Origin: Brevundimonas sp.
GTDB taxonomy: Bacteria > Pseudomonadota > Alphaproteobacteria > Caulobacterales > Caulobacteraceae
DNA length: 64,000 nt
Assembly: GCF_013912005.1 (NCBI RefSeq)
Contig: NZ_JACESB010000007.1
Location: 62,001-126,000, forward strand
Direction of reading: 5' to 3'
In this document: positions 44,398 to 53,339 of the stretch, in pieces
How positions within the stretch are numbered: position 1 is the first letter of the stretch
How the letters are laid out: each line of letters opens with the position of its first letter
The notes under the pieces: generated by a model
Told to the model about the DNA's origin: nothing
The model's input: the letters and a program-made list of their open reading frames with translations, nothing else
Databases searched by the model: none
Made by a program: the position numbers and the translations under genes

Positions 44398-46980
44398 ATG
44401 TCAAAGACCATGTTGATCGACGCCGCCCACGCGGAGGAAACCCGCGTTGCGATCGTCGAGGGCCGTCAGGTCGAGGAATACGACTTTGAATCCCGCGCGA
44501 AGCGCCAGCTTCGCGGCAACATCTATCTCGCCAAGGTCACCCGGGTAGAACCCAGCCTGCAGGCCGCCTTCGTCGAGTACGGCGGCAACCGCCACGGCTT
44601 CCTGGCCTTCAACGAGATCCACCCGGACTACTACCAGATCCCGGTCGCCGACCGCGAAGCCATCATGGCCGAGGCGTCCGCCGACGAGGATCACGACGAC
44701 GACCTCGGCCGCGAGAGCGCCGACGACGAGCACGAGGGCGGCCTCGCCGACGAGGAGCGCCTGAAGCGCCGCCTGATGCGGCGCTACAAGATCCAGGACG
44801 TGATCAAGCGCCGGCAGATCCTGCTGGTCCAGGTCGTCAAGGACGAGCGCGGCGGCAAGGGCGCGGCCCTGACCACCTGGCTGTCGCTGGCCGGACGCTA
44901 CTGCGTGCTGATGCCCAACACCGGCAAGGGCGGCGGCATCTCCCGCAAGATCACCAACGCCGCCGACCGCAAGCGCCTCAAGGCCGCGGCCGCCGCGCTG
45001 GACGTGCCGCAGGGCATGGGCCTGATCATCCGCACCGCCGGCGCCAAGCGCACCAAGGCCGAGATCAAGCGCGACTACGATTACCTGCTGCGCCTGTGGG
45101 AGACGATCCGCGAGACGACGCTGCGCTCGAACGCCCCGGCCCTCATCTATGAGGAGGAGAACCTCGTCCGCCGCGCCGTGCGCGACATGTTCGACAAGGA
45201 CTTCGACGGCATCCAGGTCGAGGGCGTCGAAGGCTTCAAGGAAGCGCGCGACTTCATGCGCGTGCTGATGCCGTCGCAGGCGAAGAAGATCCACCTCTAC
45301 CAGGGCTCGCGGCCGCTGTTCGCCTCGAACGGCATCGAGGAGATGCTGGCCCAGATTCACCAGCCGACCGTGCCGCTGAAGTCGGGCGGCTACCTGGTCA
45401 TCAACCAGACCGAGGCGCTGGTCGCCATCGACGTCAACTCGGGCCGCGCCACCAAGGAGCGCAACGTCGAGCAGACGGCGTTCAAGACCAACCTCGAGGC
45501 CGCGGTCGAGGCCGCCCGCCAGCTGCGCCTGCGCGACCTCGCCGGCCTGATCGTCATCGACTTCATCGACATGGAGGAGTCGAAGAACAACCGCGCGGTG
45601 GAGAAGGCGCTCAAGGACGCGCTGGCCAAGGACCGCGCCCGCATCCAGATGGGCAAGATCTCCAGCTTCGGCCTGATGGAGATCAGCCGCCAGCGCCGTC
45701 GCCTCGGCGTGATCGAGGGCGCCACCGAGATCTGCCCGCACTGCCAGGGCGCCGGCCGCATCCGTTCGGCCGAGAGCGCCGCGCTGATGACCCTGCGCGC
45801 GGTCGACATCGAGGCCGGCAAGAACGGCGCCGGCACCATCCACCTGCGCATCTGCACGGCGGTCGGCCTCTACATCCTCAACCACAAGCGCGACTACCTG
45901 CAGCGCCTGCTGACCCAGCGCGGCCTGAACGTCATCGTGCTGATCGACGACAGCCTCGGCCAGGGCGAGCACGCCATCGAGCGGACCGAGACCAACGAGG
46001 ACTTCACCCCGCCCGAGGCCAGCGAGGCCTGGGTCGATCTCGAGGACGACTTCGACGACGGCGCCTGGGCTGAAGAGGAAGACGAGGACGAGGACGAGAT
46101 CCTCGACGACGAGGAGGACGAGGACGAGTCCCCGACGGGCGAGGCCGGCGAAGAGTCGCGCGAGACCGGCGACGGCGGCCGTCGCCGTCGCCGCCGCCGC
46201 GGCGGCCGTCGCGACGAGGGCGAAACGGCCGAGGCGGCCCCGGTCGCCGCCGATGACGACGACGACAGCGACGGCGGACGCCGCCGGCGCCGCGGGCGCC
46301 GCGGTGGTCGACGGGTGCGCGAGGACGGCGATCGCGACGCCTTCTTCTGGGTGCGCGGACGGACCCCCTCGCTCGACGATCCCTACGTCTGGTTCGACCC
46401 CATCAACCCCGAGCGCCCGCAGGCCGAGGCTGACGCCGACGCCCGTCCCGCCCGGGAGGCCCGCGAGGCCCGCGAAGATACGGTGCAGGCCGAGGAGACC
46501 GGCGGCGAGCGCTCCGGCCGTTCGCGCCGGCGCCGCGGCCGCGGCCGCGGCCGTGACCGCAACGGCGAGGGCGCCGGTTCCGCGCCCCTGACCGAAGCCG
46601 CGCCCGACGCGCCGGCGGCCGACGCCGCCGCGCCCGCCGGCGAAGCCCCCGCCGAAGACGCCGCGCCGTCGCTGGTCGAGGAGCCGCGCCGTCGCCGGGT
46701 CCGGCGCAAGGTGGCCGCCGAGGCCGCGCCTGAGGCGCCTGCCGCCTCTGACGAGGCGGTCGCTGTCGAGGAAGCCGCGCCGCCGGCGCCTGAACCGGTG
46801 GAGGCGCCGGCTCCGGCCGAGCCCCTCGCCGCCGAGGCCCCGGTCGACGACGAACCGGCCGCCGCGCCTCCGGCCCCGGCCGCCGAACCGGACGTCGACG
46901 TGGCGGCGCTGATCGCCGAGGACCCGAACCAGATCGTCGCCCCGCCCGAGAAGCCGAAGCGGGGATGGTGGCGCCGCTGA
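44398..46980 (+). CDS. rne: Ribonuclease E
   Basis: Endoribonuclease and degradosome scaffold, 860 residues. Catalytic half: S1 domain interrupted by an acidic insert (about 94-122, Asp/Glu-rich), 5'-sensor and DNase I-like regions with AIDVNSGRATKERNVE and LIVIDFIDMEE, Zn-link CPHCQGAGRIRS. The C-terminal half is disordered with alternating acidic and Arg-rich blocks (for example [11 protein letters not shown]). The last residues EKPKRGWWRR match the PNPase-binding GWW tail described in Caulobacter RNase E. Expected degradosome core. Confidence 0.97.
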   Translation: MSKTMLIDAAHAEETRVAIVEGRQVEEYDFESRAKRQLRGNIYLAKVTRVEPSLQAAFVEYGGNRHGFLAFNEIHPDYYQIPVADREAIMAEASADEDHDDDLGRESADDEHEGGLADEERLKRRLMRRYKIQDVIKRRQILLVQVVKDERGGKGAALTTWLSLAGRYCVLMPNTGKGGGISRKITNAADRKRLKAAAAALDVPQGMGLIIRTAGAKRTKAEIKRDYDYLLRLWETIRETTLRSNAPALIYEEENLVRRAVRDMFDKDFDGIQVEGVEGFKEARDFMRVLMPSQAKKIHLYQGSRPLFASNGIEEMLAQIHQPTVPLKSGGYLVINQTEALVAIDVNSGRATKERNVEQTAFKTNLEAAVEAARQLRLRDLAGLIVIDFIDMEESKNNRAVEKALKDALAKDRARIQMGKISSFGLMEISRQRRRLGVIEGATEICPHCQGAGRIRSAESAALMTLRAVDIEAGKNGAGTIHLRICTAVGLYILNHKRDYLQRLLTQRGLNVIVLIDDSLGQGEHAIERTETNEDFTPPEASEAWVDLEDDFDDGAWAEEEDEDEDEILDDEEDEDESPTGEAGEESRETGDGGRRRRRRRGGRRDEGETAEAAPVAADDDDDSDGGRRRRRGRRGGRRVREDGDRDAFFWVRGRTPSLDDPYVWFDPINPERPQAEADADARPAREAREAREDTVQAEETGGERSGRSRRRRGRGRGRDRNGEGAGSAPLTEAAPDAPAADAAAPAGEAPAEDAAPSLVEEPRRRRVRRKVAAEAAPEAPAASDEAVAVEEAAPPAPEPVEAPAPAEPLAAEAPVDDEPAAAPPAPAAEPDVDVAALIAEDPNQIVAPPEKPKRGWWRR

Positions 46981-47044
46981 AACGCCGCGATTAGATTGTG
47001 AGGATCACGACGGGCGGGGGCGTCCGAGGCTTGAGGAGTTCGCC

Positions 47045-48454
47045 ATGTCCTGGCTGTCCCGAAACGCCGCCCGCCTGATCGGCGCCGTGACCGCGGCCGG
47101 GGTCGTTCTGGCCTCGGCCGGCGGCGCGGCGGCGCAGAGCGCCATCCGCGACACCGAGATCGAGGGCATCATCCACGAATGGTCGGACCCCGTGTTCTCG
47201 GCCATGGGGCTGGAGCCGTCCGAGATCGAGATCCTCCTGATCAATGACGAGCAGCTGAACGCCTTCGCCACCCGGGGCCGGATCATGGGGCTGAACACCG
47301 GCCTGATCCTGCGCACCGAGAGCCCGAACGAACTGCTCGGGGTCGTGGCGCACGAGGCCGGACACATCCGCAACCGCCACACCCTCCGCGACGGGGCCCA
47401 GCAGGCCGGCATGCAGCCGCTGCTGATGACCATGGCGCTGGGGGCCCTGGCGATCGCGGCGGGAGCCCCCGACGCGGGCGCCGTCCTGCTCGGCAACAGC
47501 CAGTACTTCGGCACCCTGAGCGCCCTGCGCTACATGACCCACCAGGAGGGCGAGGCCGACAACACCGGGGCCCGCGCCCTGGAGGCGGCCGGCGAGTCGG
47601 GCCGGGGCCTCGTCACCTTCTTCGAGAACTTCCGCGCCCAGGAGGTCTTCTCCGACGCCCGGCGCTATCCCTACTTCCGCAGCCACCCGCTGTCGTCGCA
47701 GCGGATCGAGAACCTGCGCCGCTTCGTCGCCGAACAGCCGAGCTATGCGAAGACCGACAGCCCGGAGCGGATGGCCCAGCACGCGCTGGTGCTGGCCAAG
47801 ATCCACGCCTTCATGGACGCGCCGAACACCACCCTCAGGGCCTATCCGGAGAGCGACGTCTCCTACCCGGCCCGCTACGCCCGGGCCATCGCCTGGTACC
47901 GCGACGGCCAGACGGACCGCGCCCTCGCCGCCGTGGACGCCCTGCTGGCCGAACAGCCCGACAACCCGTACCTGTGGGAGCTGCGCGGCCAGATCCTGTT
48001 CGAGGAAGGTCGCCCGGCGGAGGCCATCGGCGCCCACCAGAAGTCGGTCGACCTGATGCCCGATGCGCCGCTGCTGCGCATCAACCTGGCCCACGCCATG
48101 ATCGAGACCCGGGAGCCGGCGCGGCTCGAGGCCGCGGTGGATCATCTGAAGCGGGCGACCGCGCTCGAGCGCGACAACACCATGGCCTGGCGGCTGCTCT
48201 CGCAGGCCTACGCCAGCCAGGGCAAGGAGGGCGAGGCGCGCCTGGCCTCGGCCGAGATGTACTTCGCCATGGGCGCCGAGGAGCAGGCCACCCAGTTCGC
48301 CCTGCGCGCCCGCGACATGCTGGAGCGCGGGACCGCCGACTACACCCGGGCGATGGATATCGTCTTCGCCTCCGGCGCCACCCAGGACGATGTCGACGCC
48401 CTCGACCGCCGCAACAGCCGCAACCGCCCCACGGTCGTTCCCGTCGGCGGCTGA
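47045..48454 (+). CDS. M48-family periplasmic metalloprotease with TPR repeats
   Basis: 469 residues. Signal peptide about 1-31. Zinc motif HEAGH (His103, Glu104, His107) and the third ligand in MTHQEGEADNTGARAL. Helical TPR-like repeats fill the C-terminal 200 residues (AIAWYRDGQTDRALAAVDAL and following). The architecture matches BepA/YfgC, which handles outer-membrane proteins. GGAG 7 bases before the ATG. A DsbA-like gene follows after 14 bases. Confidence 0.93.
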   Translation: MSWLSRNAARLIGAVTAAGVVLASAGGAAAQSAIRDTEIEGIIHEWSDPVFSAMGLEPSEIEILLINDEQLNAFATRGRIMGLNTGLILRTESPNELLGVVAHEAGHIRNRHTLRDGAQQAGMQPLLMTMALGALAIAAGAPDAGAVLLGNSQYFGTLSALRYMTHQEGEADNTGARALEAAGESGRGLVTFFENFRAQEVFSDARRYPYFRSHPLSSQRIENLRRFVAEQPSYAKTDSPERMAQHALVLAKIHAFMDAPNTTLRAYPESDVSYPARYARAIAWYRDGQTDRALAAVDALLAEQPDNPYLWELRGQILFEEGRPAEAIGAHQKSVDLMPDAPLLRINLAHAMIETREPARLEAAVDHLKRATALERDNTMAWRLLSQAYASQGKEGEARLASAEMYFAMGAEEQATQFALRARDMLERGTADYTRAMDIVFASGATQDDVDALDRRNSRNRPTVVPVGG

Positions 48455-48468
48455 CCCCCAGGAGTTCC

Positions 48469-49260
48469 ATGACCGAAGCGCCTGACCAGACGCCCGAGCC
48501 GCCGCGCGCGCGGCCCCTCTTCACCCCCGAGCGGGCCACGATCGCGGCCCTTGTGCTGTCCTCGGCGGCCCTGGTGCTGGCGGCGGTCCCGTGGCTGACC
48601 GGCGGCGGCGACTTCGATCAGAAGGTGCGGACCTACCTGCTGCAGAACCCCGAGATCCTGCAGGAGATGAGCACGGCGCTGCAGGCCAACCAGGACAACG
48701 CTCTCGCCGACGCCATCAACGAGCGCGCGGCGGCCAATCCCGGCCTGCTCGCGGTGGACGCCGACGATCCGGCCTTCGGTCCCGCCGACGCCAAGGTGAC
48801 GGTGATCGAGTTCTTCGACTTCCGCTGCCCGGGCTGCAAGGCGACGGCCCCCGAGGTGCTGCGGCTGATGCAGGCCCACCCGGACGTGCGCTTCGTGTTC
48901 AAGGACTGGCCGATCCTCGACCGCGGGACCGAGGTCACCTCCCACTACGCCGCCCGCGCGGCCCAGGCGGCCCATCGCCAGGGCAAATACCTGCCGGTGT
49001 TCCGCGACCTGATGGCCGAGCCGGCGCTGGATCCGGCCGCGGTCGATCGCATCCTCGCCGCCAACGGCGTCGCCCTGCCGCAGGCGGAGGCGGCGATGGA
49101 GAGCGTCGGCGTGGCCCGGCACCTGACGGAGATCCAGGCGGCCGCCCAGACGCTCGGCCTGGTCGGCACCCCGACCTTCTTCGTCAACGGACGGGCCAGC
49201 GCCAGCATCCAGCCGGCGGACATCGACCGGGCCATCCGCGAGGCCAAGGCCCGCGGCTGA
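48469..49260 (+). CDS. DsbA-like thiol oxidoreductase
   Basis: 263 residues. A membrane or signal segment (about 22-43) precedes an amphipathic stretch and a thioredoxin-fold domain. Active site Cys120-Pro-Gly-Cys123 in FDFRCPGCKATAPEV; cis-proline loop VGTPTFFVNG. Likely forms or isomerises periplasmic disulfides. GGAG lies 5 bases before the ATG. Probably co-transcribed with the M48 protease and convergent with three Cys-containing I78 inhibitors. Confidence 0.92.
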   Translation: MTEAPDQTPEPPRARPLFTPERATIAALVLSSAALVLAAVPWLTGGGDFDQKVRTYLLQNPEILQEMSTALQANQDNALADAINERAAANPGLLAVDADDPAFGPADAKVTVIEFFDFRCPGCKATAPEVLRLMQAHPDVRFVFKDWPILDRGTEVTSHYAARAAQAAHRQGKYLPVFRDLMAEPALDPAAVDRILAANGVALPQAEAAMESVGVARHLTEIQAAAQTLGLVGTPTFFVNGRASASIQPADIDRAIREAKARG

Positions 49261-49266
49261 CCCGCG

Positions 49267-49542
49267 TCAGCCGCAGTCGACGCTCTCGATGATCCCGGTG
49301 GTCTCGTTGAACCGCACGTTCAGCCGGTCGGGTCGATAGTCCCGCGTCGTCGGGCAGGTCGTGCAGACGATGCGGACGTTGGCGTCGCGGGGGAAGGTCA
49401 CCGCCCCGACGTGCGAGCCGATCAACGAGCGCGCGCCGTCCGCGTCGCAGCGCTGCGGCTCTGTCGGGGCCGCTGCGGGCGTCGGCGCGCAGGCGGCGAG
49501 GGTCAGACCTGCCGCGGCGGCGGTGGCGAGGATCAGCCGCAT
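49267..49542 (-). CDS. I78-family peptidase inhibitor, copy A
   Basis: 91 residues. Lipoprotein signal ending LAAC (Cys18). I78 hallmarks: ARSLIGSHVGA, VCTTCPTTRDYRPDRLNVRFNE and the terminal ESVDCG. Four mature Cys could form two disulfides. The start at 49542 overlaps copy B by 10 bases. Inhibits serine proteases in characterised relatives; target here unknown. Confidence 0.85.
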   Translation of the reverse strand: MRLILATAAAAGLTLAACAPTPAAAPTEPQRCDADGARSLIGSHVGAVTFPRDANVRIVCTTCPTTRDYRPDRLNVRFNETTGIIESVDCG

Positions 49543-49823
49543 TTGACCTCCCGGATCACGCCGGTGCGCTCGTCGAACAGGATGTTCAGGCGCCGGGGAT
49601 TGTAGTCCATGGTCACCGGACAGGTGGTGCAGGTCACCCGCCAGGTCTCTCCCGCCGGAGCGGCCGGAAGGGTGGAGCGGTTCTGCCCCACCAGATGCCG
49701 GTAGCGATCGGCCCCGCACTGGGTCGGCGCGTCCGGACCCGGCGTCGGACCGGGGTCGGGCGCCGCGGGGGCGCAGCCGGCGACAAGGCCCAGCGCGGCC
49801 AGGCTGATCATGGCGGTTTTCAT
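49533..49823 (-). CDS. I78-family peptidase inhibitor, copy B
   Basis: 96 residues. MKTAMISLAALGLVAGC lipoprotein signal (Cys17), Pro-rich linker, then the I78 domain: CGADRYRHLVGQNRS, CTTCPVTMDYNPRRLNILFDE, REVKCG. About half identical to copy A over the domain by eye. 16 bases after copy C. Confidence 0.85.
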   Translation of the reverse strand: MKTAMISLAALGLVAGCAPAAPDPGPTPGPDAPTQCGADRYRHLVGQNRSTLPAAPAGETWRVTCTTCPVTMDYNPRRLNILFDERTGVIREVKCG

Positions 49824-49839
49824 GCGTCGCTCCCTGGAT

Positions 49840-50175
49840 TCAGCCGCAGCGGACCTGTTCGACCACGTCGGTGTCGGCGTTGAAGAAGATGTTCAGCCGG
49901 TGCGGGACGAAGTCCTCGGTCACCGGACAGGTGGTGCAGGTCACGCGCCGGTTCACCACGTCGACCGGAACGGGGATCTCGGACTTCGGTTTCCCGACCA
50001 GCCACTGCAATTCGCCCGCCCGGCAGAGATCGACGGTCGGATCCCGCGGCACCCGGCTGCCCACCGGCGGCACGACCACATTGGCCCGCTCGACCGTGCG
50101 CGGCGCGGAGGCGTCCGACGCCGGGCTGGCGCAGGCCGCGAGCGCGGCGAGGCCGATCAGGCCGCCTTTTCCCAG
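49840..50175 (-). CDS. I78-family peptidase inhibitor, copy C (non-ATG start)
   Basis: About 106-111 residues. I78 domain: LCRAGELQWLVGKPKSE, CTTCPVTEDFVPHRLNIFFN, EQVRCG, after a signal-like GLIGLAALAAC. There is no ATG, GTG or TTG near the signal peptide. Candidates are CTG at 50175 (gives MGKGGLIG with a positive charge) or CTG at 50160, which overlaps the holC stop (CTGA). An ATG at 50295 lies deep inside holC and is unlikely. Start uncertain; gene itself likely real. Confidence 0.7.
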   Translation of the reverse strand: MGKGGLIGLAALAACASPASDASAPRTVERANVVVPPVGSRVPRDPTVDLCRAGELQWLVGKPKSEIPVPVDVVNRRVTCTTCPVTEDFVPHRLNIFFNADTDVVEQVRCG

Positions 50176-50618
50176 CGCCCCTCGGGCGACTGCCGCCAGT
50201 AGGCGAGGTTGGCCCCGGCCTGCTTCAGCGCCTTCCAGCGTTCCCGGGCGCCGGTCAGCGACGCCTCGTCCCGGCCGTCGAAGATGATGAAGCATCTCTC
50301 GTATCCCTTCGTATCGCCAAGCTGTGCGCCGTCCACGATGAACAGCGCCTGAGCGCCGTTCAGGTTCTCCCCCGTCTCGCTCAGCAGGATCGGCTGCCGT
50401 TCCGGGAACGGCTCCGTGGCCCGCCCGTGCGCCAGGAAGGCGTCGTCCCGCCAGGTCCACAGACGCTCGTCCAGCTCCTCGAGCAGCCGCGCATCGTCGG
50501 CCCGCACCAGCCCGCGCCAGCCCCGCTCGCGGCACTTCTCCAGCAGGCCCGGCAGCACCTCGTTCAGCGTCGAGCGCTCCAGGTGATAGAACCAGATCTC
50601 GGGGTGGGCCTCTGGCAT
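50157..50618 (-). CDS. holC: DNA polymerase III subunit chi
   Basis: 153 residues. WFYHLERSTLNEVLPGLLEKCRERG, DDAFLAHG, PILLSETGENLNGAQALFIVDG and FDGRDEASLTGARERWKALK match HolC. Links the clamp loader to SSB. Co-oriented with the I78 cluster and overlapping copy C. Confidence 0.92.
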   Translation of the reverse strand: MPEAHPEIWFYHLERSTLNEVLPGLLEKCRERGWRGLVRADDARLLEELDERLWTWRDDAFLAHGRATEPFPERQPILLSETGENLNGAQALFIVDGAQLGDTKGYERCFIIFDGRDEASLTGARERWKALKQAGANLAYWRQSPEGRWEKAA

Positions 50619-50709
50619 CGCCTCGCCTGCGGTTGCATCAGATTCGGAAGGATGACGGAGGTCCGGAAGCTAGGCGAACGTGGCGTTCATTCCAACGGGA
50701 GGGACGCAG

Positions 50710-51189
50710 ATGTCCATTCGCCTTCGAGTCGCCGCCGCCCTGCTCGCCGGCCTCGGAACCGCCGCCGCCGCGCCTGCCCTGGCGCAGGACCCGGGCGCCG
50801 CGCCGAACTACGGCGCGATCAACCTGTCGGCGGGCTTCGAACCCGATCCGCGGGTGATCAGCCTGCGCGCCGGAGGCGACATCGCCGCCAGCCGCATCTC
50901 CGCCGGCTGCGCCGGCTTCATCACCAACGCCCCCGACGTCCGGGTGAACTATGAGGCGGGCGGGCTGCCGCTGATCCTGTCCGTCGACTCCGCCGTCGAC
51001 ACCACGCTCGTCGTCAACGCGCCGGACGGGAGCTGGCGCTGCGACGACGACGGGGGCGTGAACGGATCCAACCCGGCGCTGCGCTTCAACGCGCCGTCCA
51101 GCGGCCAGTACGACATCTGGATCGGGACCTACCAGTCCGGCGCCGCGCGGCCGGCCCGCCTGCACGTCTCCGAGGTGAGCAGCCGCTAG
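50710..51189 (+). CDS. Small exported PPC-like beta protein
   Basis: 159 residues. Signal peptide MSIRLRVAAALLAGLGTAAAAPALAQ (cleavage after about 26). The mature domain resembles one pre-peptidase C-terminal unit: DTTLVVNAPDGSWRCDDDGG, NPALRFNAPSSGQYDIWIGTY. Two Cys may pair. GGAG-type site upstream (GGGAGGGACGCAG). Same fold as the large repeat protein at the window's right end. Confidence 0.82.
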   Translation: MSIRLRVAAALLAGLGTAAAAPALAQDPGAAPNYGAINLSAGFEPDPRVISLRAGGDIAASRISAGCAGFITNAPDVRVNYEAGGLPLILSVDSAVDTTLVVNAPDGSWRCDDDGGVNGSNPALRFNAPSSGQYDIWIGTYQSGAARPARLHVSEVSSR

Positions 51190-51191
51190 GT

Positions 51192-51698
51192 TCAGCCCTG
51201 CGGCGCCGTCGGCCGGATCACCGCCGTGCCGCCGGCCGGAGCCGGGGCCGGCGCCGGGGTCGGAGCCGGGGCCTGGATCACCACCGGCGTCTCCGCCCGG
51301 GCCTCGGCGGCGCGGGCCTCGGCGACGGCGCGGTCGGCCTCGGCCTGCGAACGGGCGGCGTCGGCCCGGGCCATGTCGATGCCGGCCTGCGCTCCGGCGA
51401 CCTGCCCCGCGATCCGGGCCTGGTCGGCCTGGGCCTGGGCGGCCGCCGCCTGCGCCTGCGCCTCGAGCAGGGCCGCGTCCGCCTCCGGCTCGCCGCCGCG
51501 CGCGAACAGGATCCACAGCACCGCCAGCACCACGAGGCCGCCGAGGATGCCGGCGATCCACCAGCCGGTGTTGGACTCCCGCACCACCACCGTCTCGACC
51601 GTTTCGGTCACGGCCGGCCCGGCGATGATGGTCTCGTGGATCGCGGGCCCGCCCGGAGCCGGGCGTCGCGGATCGAGGTCGGGATCGGTGTAGGTCAC
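51192..51698 (-). CDS. Single-pass membrane protein with Ala-rich helix
   Basis: 168 residues. Cytoplasmic-type N-terminus, membrane helix about 47-66 (WWIAGILGGLVVLAVLWILF), then a long Ala/Gln/Glu-rich predicted coiled coil (about 70-135) and a Pro/Ala tail. GTG start at 51698 supported by AGGAGG 7 bases upstream. No family recognised; convergent with the PPC-like gene. Confidence 0.75.
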   Translation of the reverse strand: MTYTDPDLDPRRPAPGGPAIHETIIAGPAVTETVETVVVRESNTGWWIAGILGGLVVLAVLWILFARGGEPEADAALLEAQAQAAAAQAQADQARIAGQVAGAQAGIDMARADAARSQAEADRAVAEARAAEARAETPVVIQAPAPTPAPAPAPAGGTAVIRPTAPQG

Positions 51699-51753
51699 GG
51701 GCGGTCCTCCTGTGGAACGACCGCAACGGCTCCGCTGGCGCCCCGTTCCGCCG

Positions 51754-52623
51754 TTAACCCTTCCGCCGCAGCACCAGGGCGCTCCAGGCGTCGCGGTGGA
51801 TCCGCCGCTCCAGCACGAAGCCGCGCGACAGGTAGGCCGCCGTCACCCGCCGTTCCTGGGTGCGCAGCAGGCCGGACAGGATGGCCACGCCCTCGAGCTT
51901 CAGGGCCTCCTTGATGTCCTGGGCCAGCGCCACCAGCGGCGGGGCGAGGATGTTGGCGAAGACCAGGTCGTACGGCCCCTCCCCCCGCACCCTGCGGTCG
52001 TTCAGCCCGGAGGCGTGAACGAAGCGCGCCTTCGCCTGGTTGAGGGCGGCGTTCTCGTTCGCGATGCGCACCGAGGGGGCGTCGATGTCCGTCCCGATGG
52101 CCACCCGCGACCCGGTCCGCGCCGCGGCGATGGCCAGCACCCCGGTGCCGCAACCGACGTCCAGCACGCGCTCGAACCGCTCGCGCTTGAGCAGTTCGTC
52201 GAAGGCCAGCAGGCAGCCCACCGTGGTCCCGTGGTGCCCGGTGCCGAAGGCGGCTCCGGCGTCGATCTTGAGGTTCACCCGGTTGGGCGGCACCCGCCCC
52301 TGGTCGTGGGCGCCGTAGACGAAGAACCGCCCGGCCTCGACCGGCGGCAGGCCCGACAGCGACATCGCCAGCCAGTCGGCGTCCGCCAGCTTCTCGACCG
52401 AGACCGCCAGGCCTTCGTGCTGCTTCAGCCTCGCCTCGATCCCGGCCGCCTCCGCCTCGGTGGTCGGGAAGGCGTCGATGCGCCAGATTCCGCGGTCCTC
52501 GTCTTCCTCGAGGATCGAATAGGTGGCCCCCTCCAGCAGGGGATCGGCGTCGAGGCCGGCGGCGGCCGCCTCGGCGACGGCGCGCGCGCCGCGGGCGATA
52601 ATCTGGACTGCGGACTCTGACAT
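51754..52623 (-). CDS. prmA: Ribosomal protein L11 methyltransferase
   Basis: 289 residues. SAM-binding motif [16 protein letters not shown], preceded by FGTGHHGTT, and the PrmA catalytic block [10 protein letters not shown]. Trimethylates L11. Divergent from the H1-like gene across a 91-base gap. Confidence 0.94.
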   Translation of the reverse strand: MSESAVQIIARGARAVAEAAAAGLDADPLLEGATYSILEEDEDRGIWRIDAFPTTEAEAAGIEARLKQHEGLAVSVEKLADADWLAMSLSGLPPVEAGRFFVYGAHDQGRVPPNRVNLKIDAGAAFGTGHHGTTVGCLLAFDELLKRERFERVLDVGCGTGVLAIAAARTGSRVAIGTDIDAPSVRIANENAALNQAKARFVHASGLNDRRVRGEGPYDLVFANILAPPLVALAQDIKEALKLEGVAILSGLLRTQERRVTAAYLSRGFVLERRIHRDAWSALVLRRKG

Positions 52624-52714
52624 TTCTCAAACGCCGTTATGATGCCGAATCGAGGCACGCGCTGGCGTGCGCTGTGTCGCCAGCGATCGCAACAACCGAG
52701 GGGTCGGGGAGTCC

Positions 52715-53269
52715 ATGGCCAAAGCACCATCCACGTCGAGTACCGCGTCCGGGACGAAGGCGGCGTCCGCCGCTTCCAAGCCGAAAGCGGCGACGAAGTC
52801 GAGCGCCGCGTCGCGCAAGACCGCCGCTGCGGCGCCTGTGAACGCGCCGGCGGCGAAGACCGCGGCGGCCAAGGCCCCGGCGAAGACGACCGCGCCGAAG
52901 GCGCCCGCGAAGGCGAAGACCACGGTGGCCGCGCCCGCCAAGGCGCCCGCGAAGGCGGCCGCCCCGAAGGCCGTTGCGCCGAAGGCTGCGGCGCCGAAGG
53001 CGGCGAAGAGCGCGCCGGCGAAGACCGCCGCCCCGAAGGCTCCGACGGCCGCCAGGGCCGCCGCGAAGCCGGCCGCTGCGAAGACCGCTGCGCCGAAGGC
53101 GGCCGCTGCCAAGGCTGCCGCTCCGAAGGCGGCCGCCCCGAAGCCCGCGGCCGCAGCCACGGCCCCGAAGCCTGCCGCCGCGGCGGCGCCCAGATCGGCG
53201 GAGACCAAGCGGGCCGAGCCGAAGGGCTTCCTGACGAAGGTCCTCGACGCGATCTTCGGCAAGCGCTGA
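52715..53269 (+). CDS. Histone H1-like Lys/Ala/Pro-rich protein
   Basis: 184 residues, almost entirely Ala, Lys and Pro in irregular AAAPKAA-type repeats from residue 25 to 160, with no hydrophobic core. The last 15 residues (KGFLTKVLDAIFGKR) form a separate amphipathic helix. It resembles bacterial H1-like nucleoid proteins. The start at 52715 follows GGGGA; an upstream in-frame start at 52667 is less likely. Ends in a strong terminator. Confidence 0.8.
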   Translation: MAKAPSTSSTASGTKAASAASKPKAATKSSAASRKTAAAAPVNAPAAKTAAAKAPAKTTAPKAPAKAKTTVAAPAKAPAKAAAPKAVAPKAAAPKAAKSAPAKTAAPKAPTAARAAAKPAAAKTAAPKAAAAKAAAPKAAAPKPAAAATAPKPAAAAAPRSAETKRAEPKGFLTKVLDAIFGKR

Positions 53270-53288
53270 TCGCCTGCGGAAACGACGA

Positions 53289-53320
53289 AGCGCCGGAGGA
53301 TCGCTCCTCCGGCGCTTTTT
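53289..53320 (+). terminator. Rho-independent terminator of the H1-like gene
   Basis: 12-bp perfect stem AGCGCCGGAGGA/TCCTCCGGCGCT with loop TCGC, then TTTT. Complementary A-rich bases upstream let it also serve the convergent DUF3126 gene. Confidence 0.92.
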
Positions 53321-53339
53321 CGTGCCTGGTCGGCGGGAC

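Noticed and set aside
49840-50295. ATG at 50295 as start of the third I78 gene
   Set aside because: It would put 45 residues of holC-antiframe sequence ahead of the signal peptide; a CTG near 50160-50175 fits the signal peptide better.
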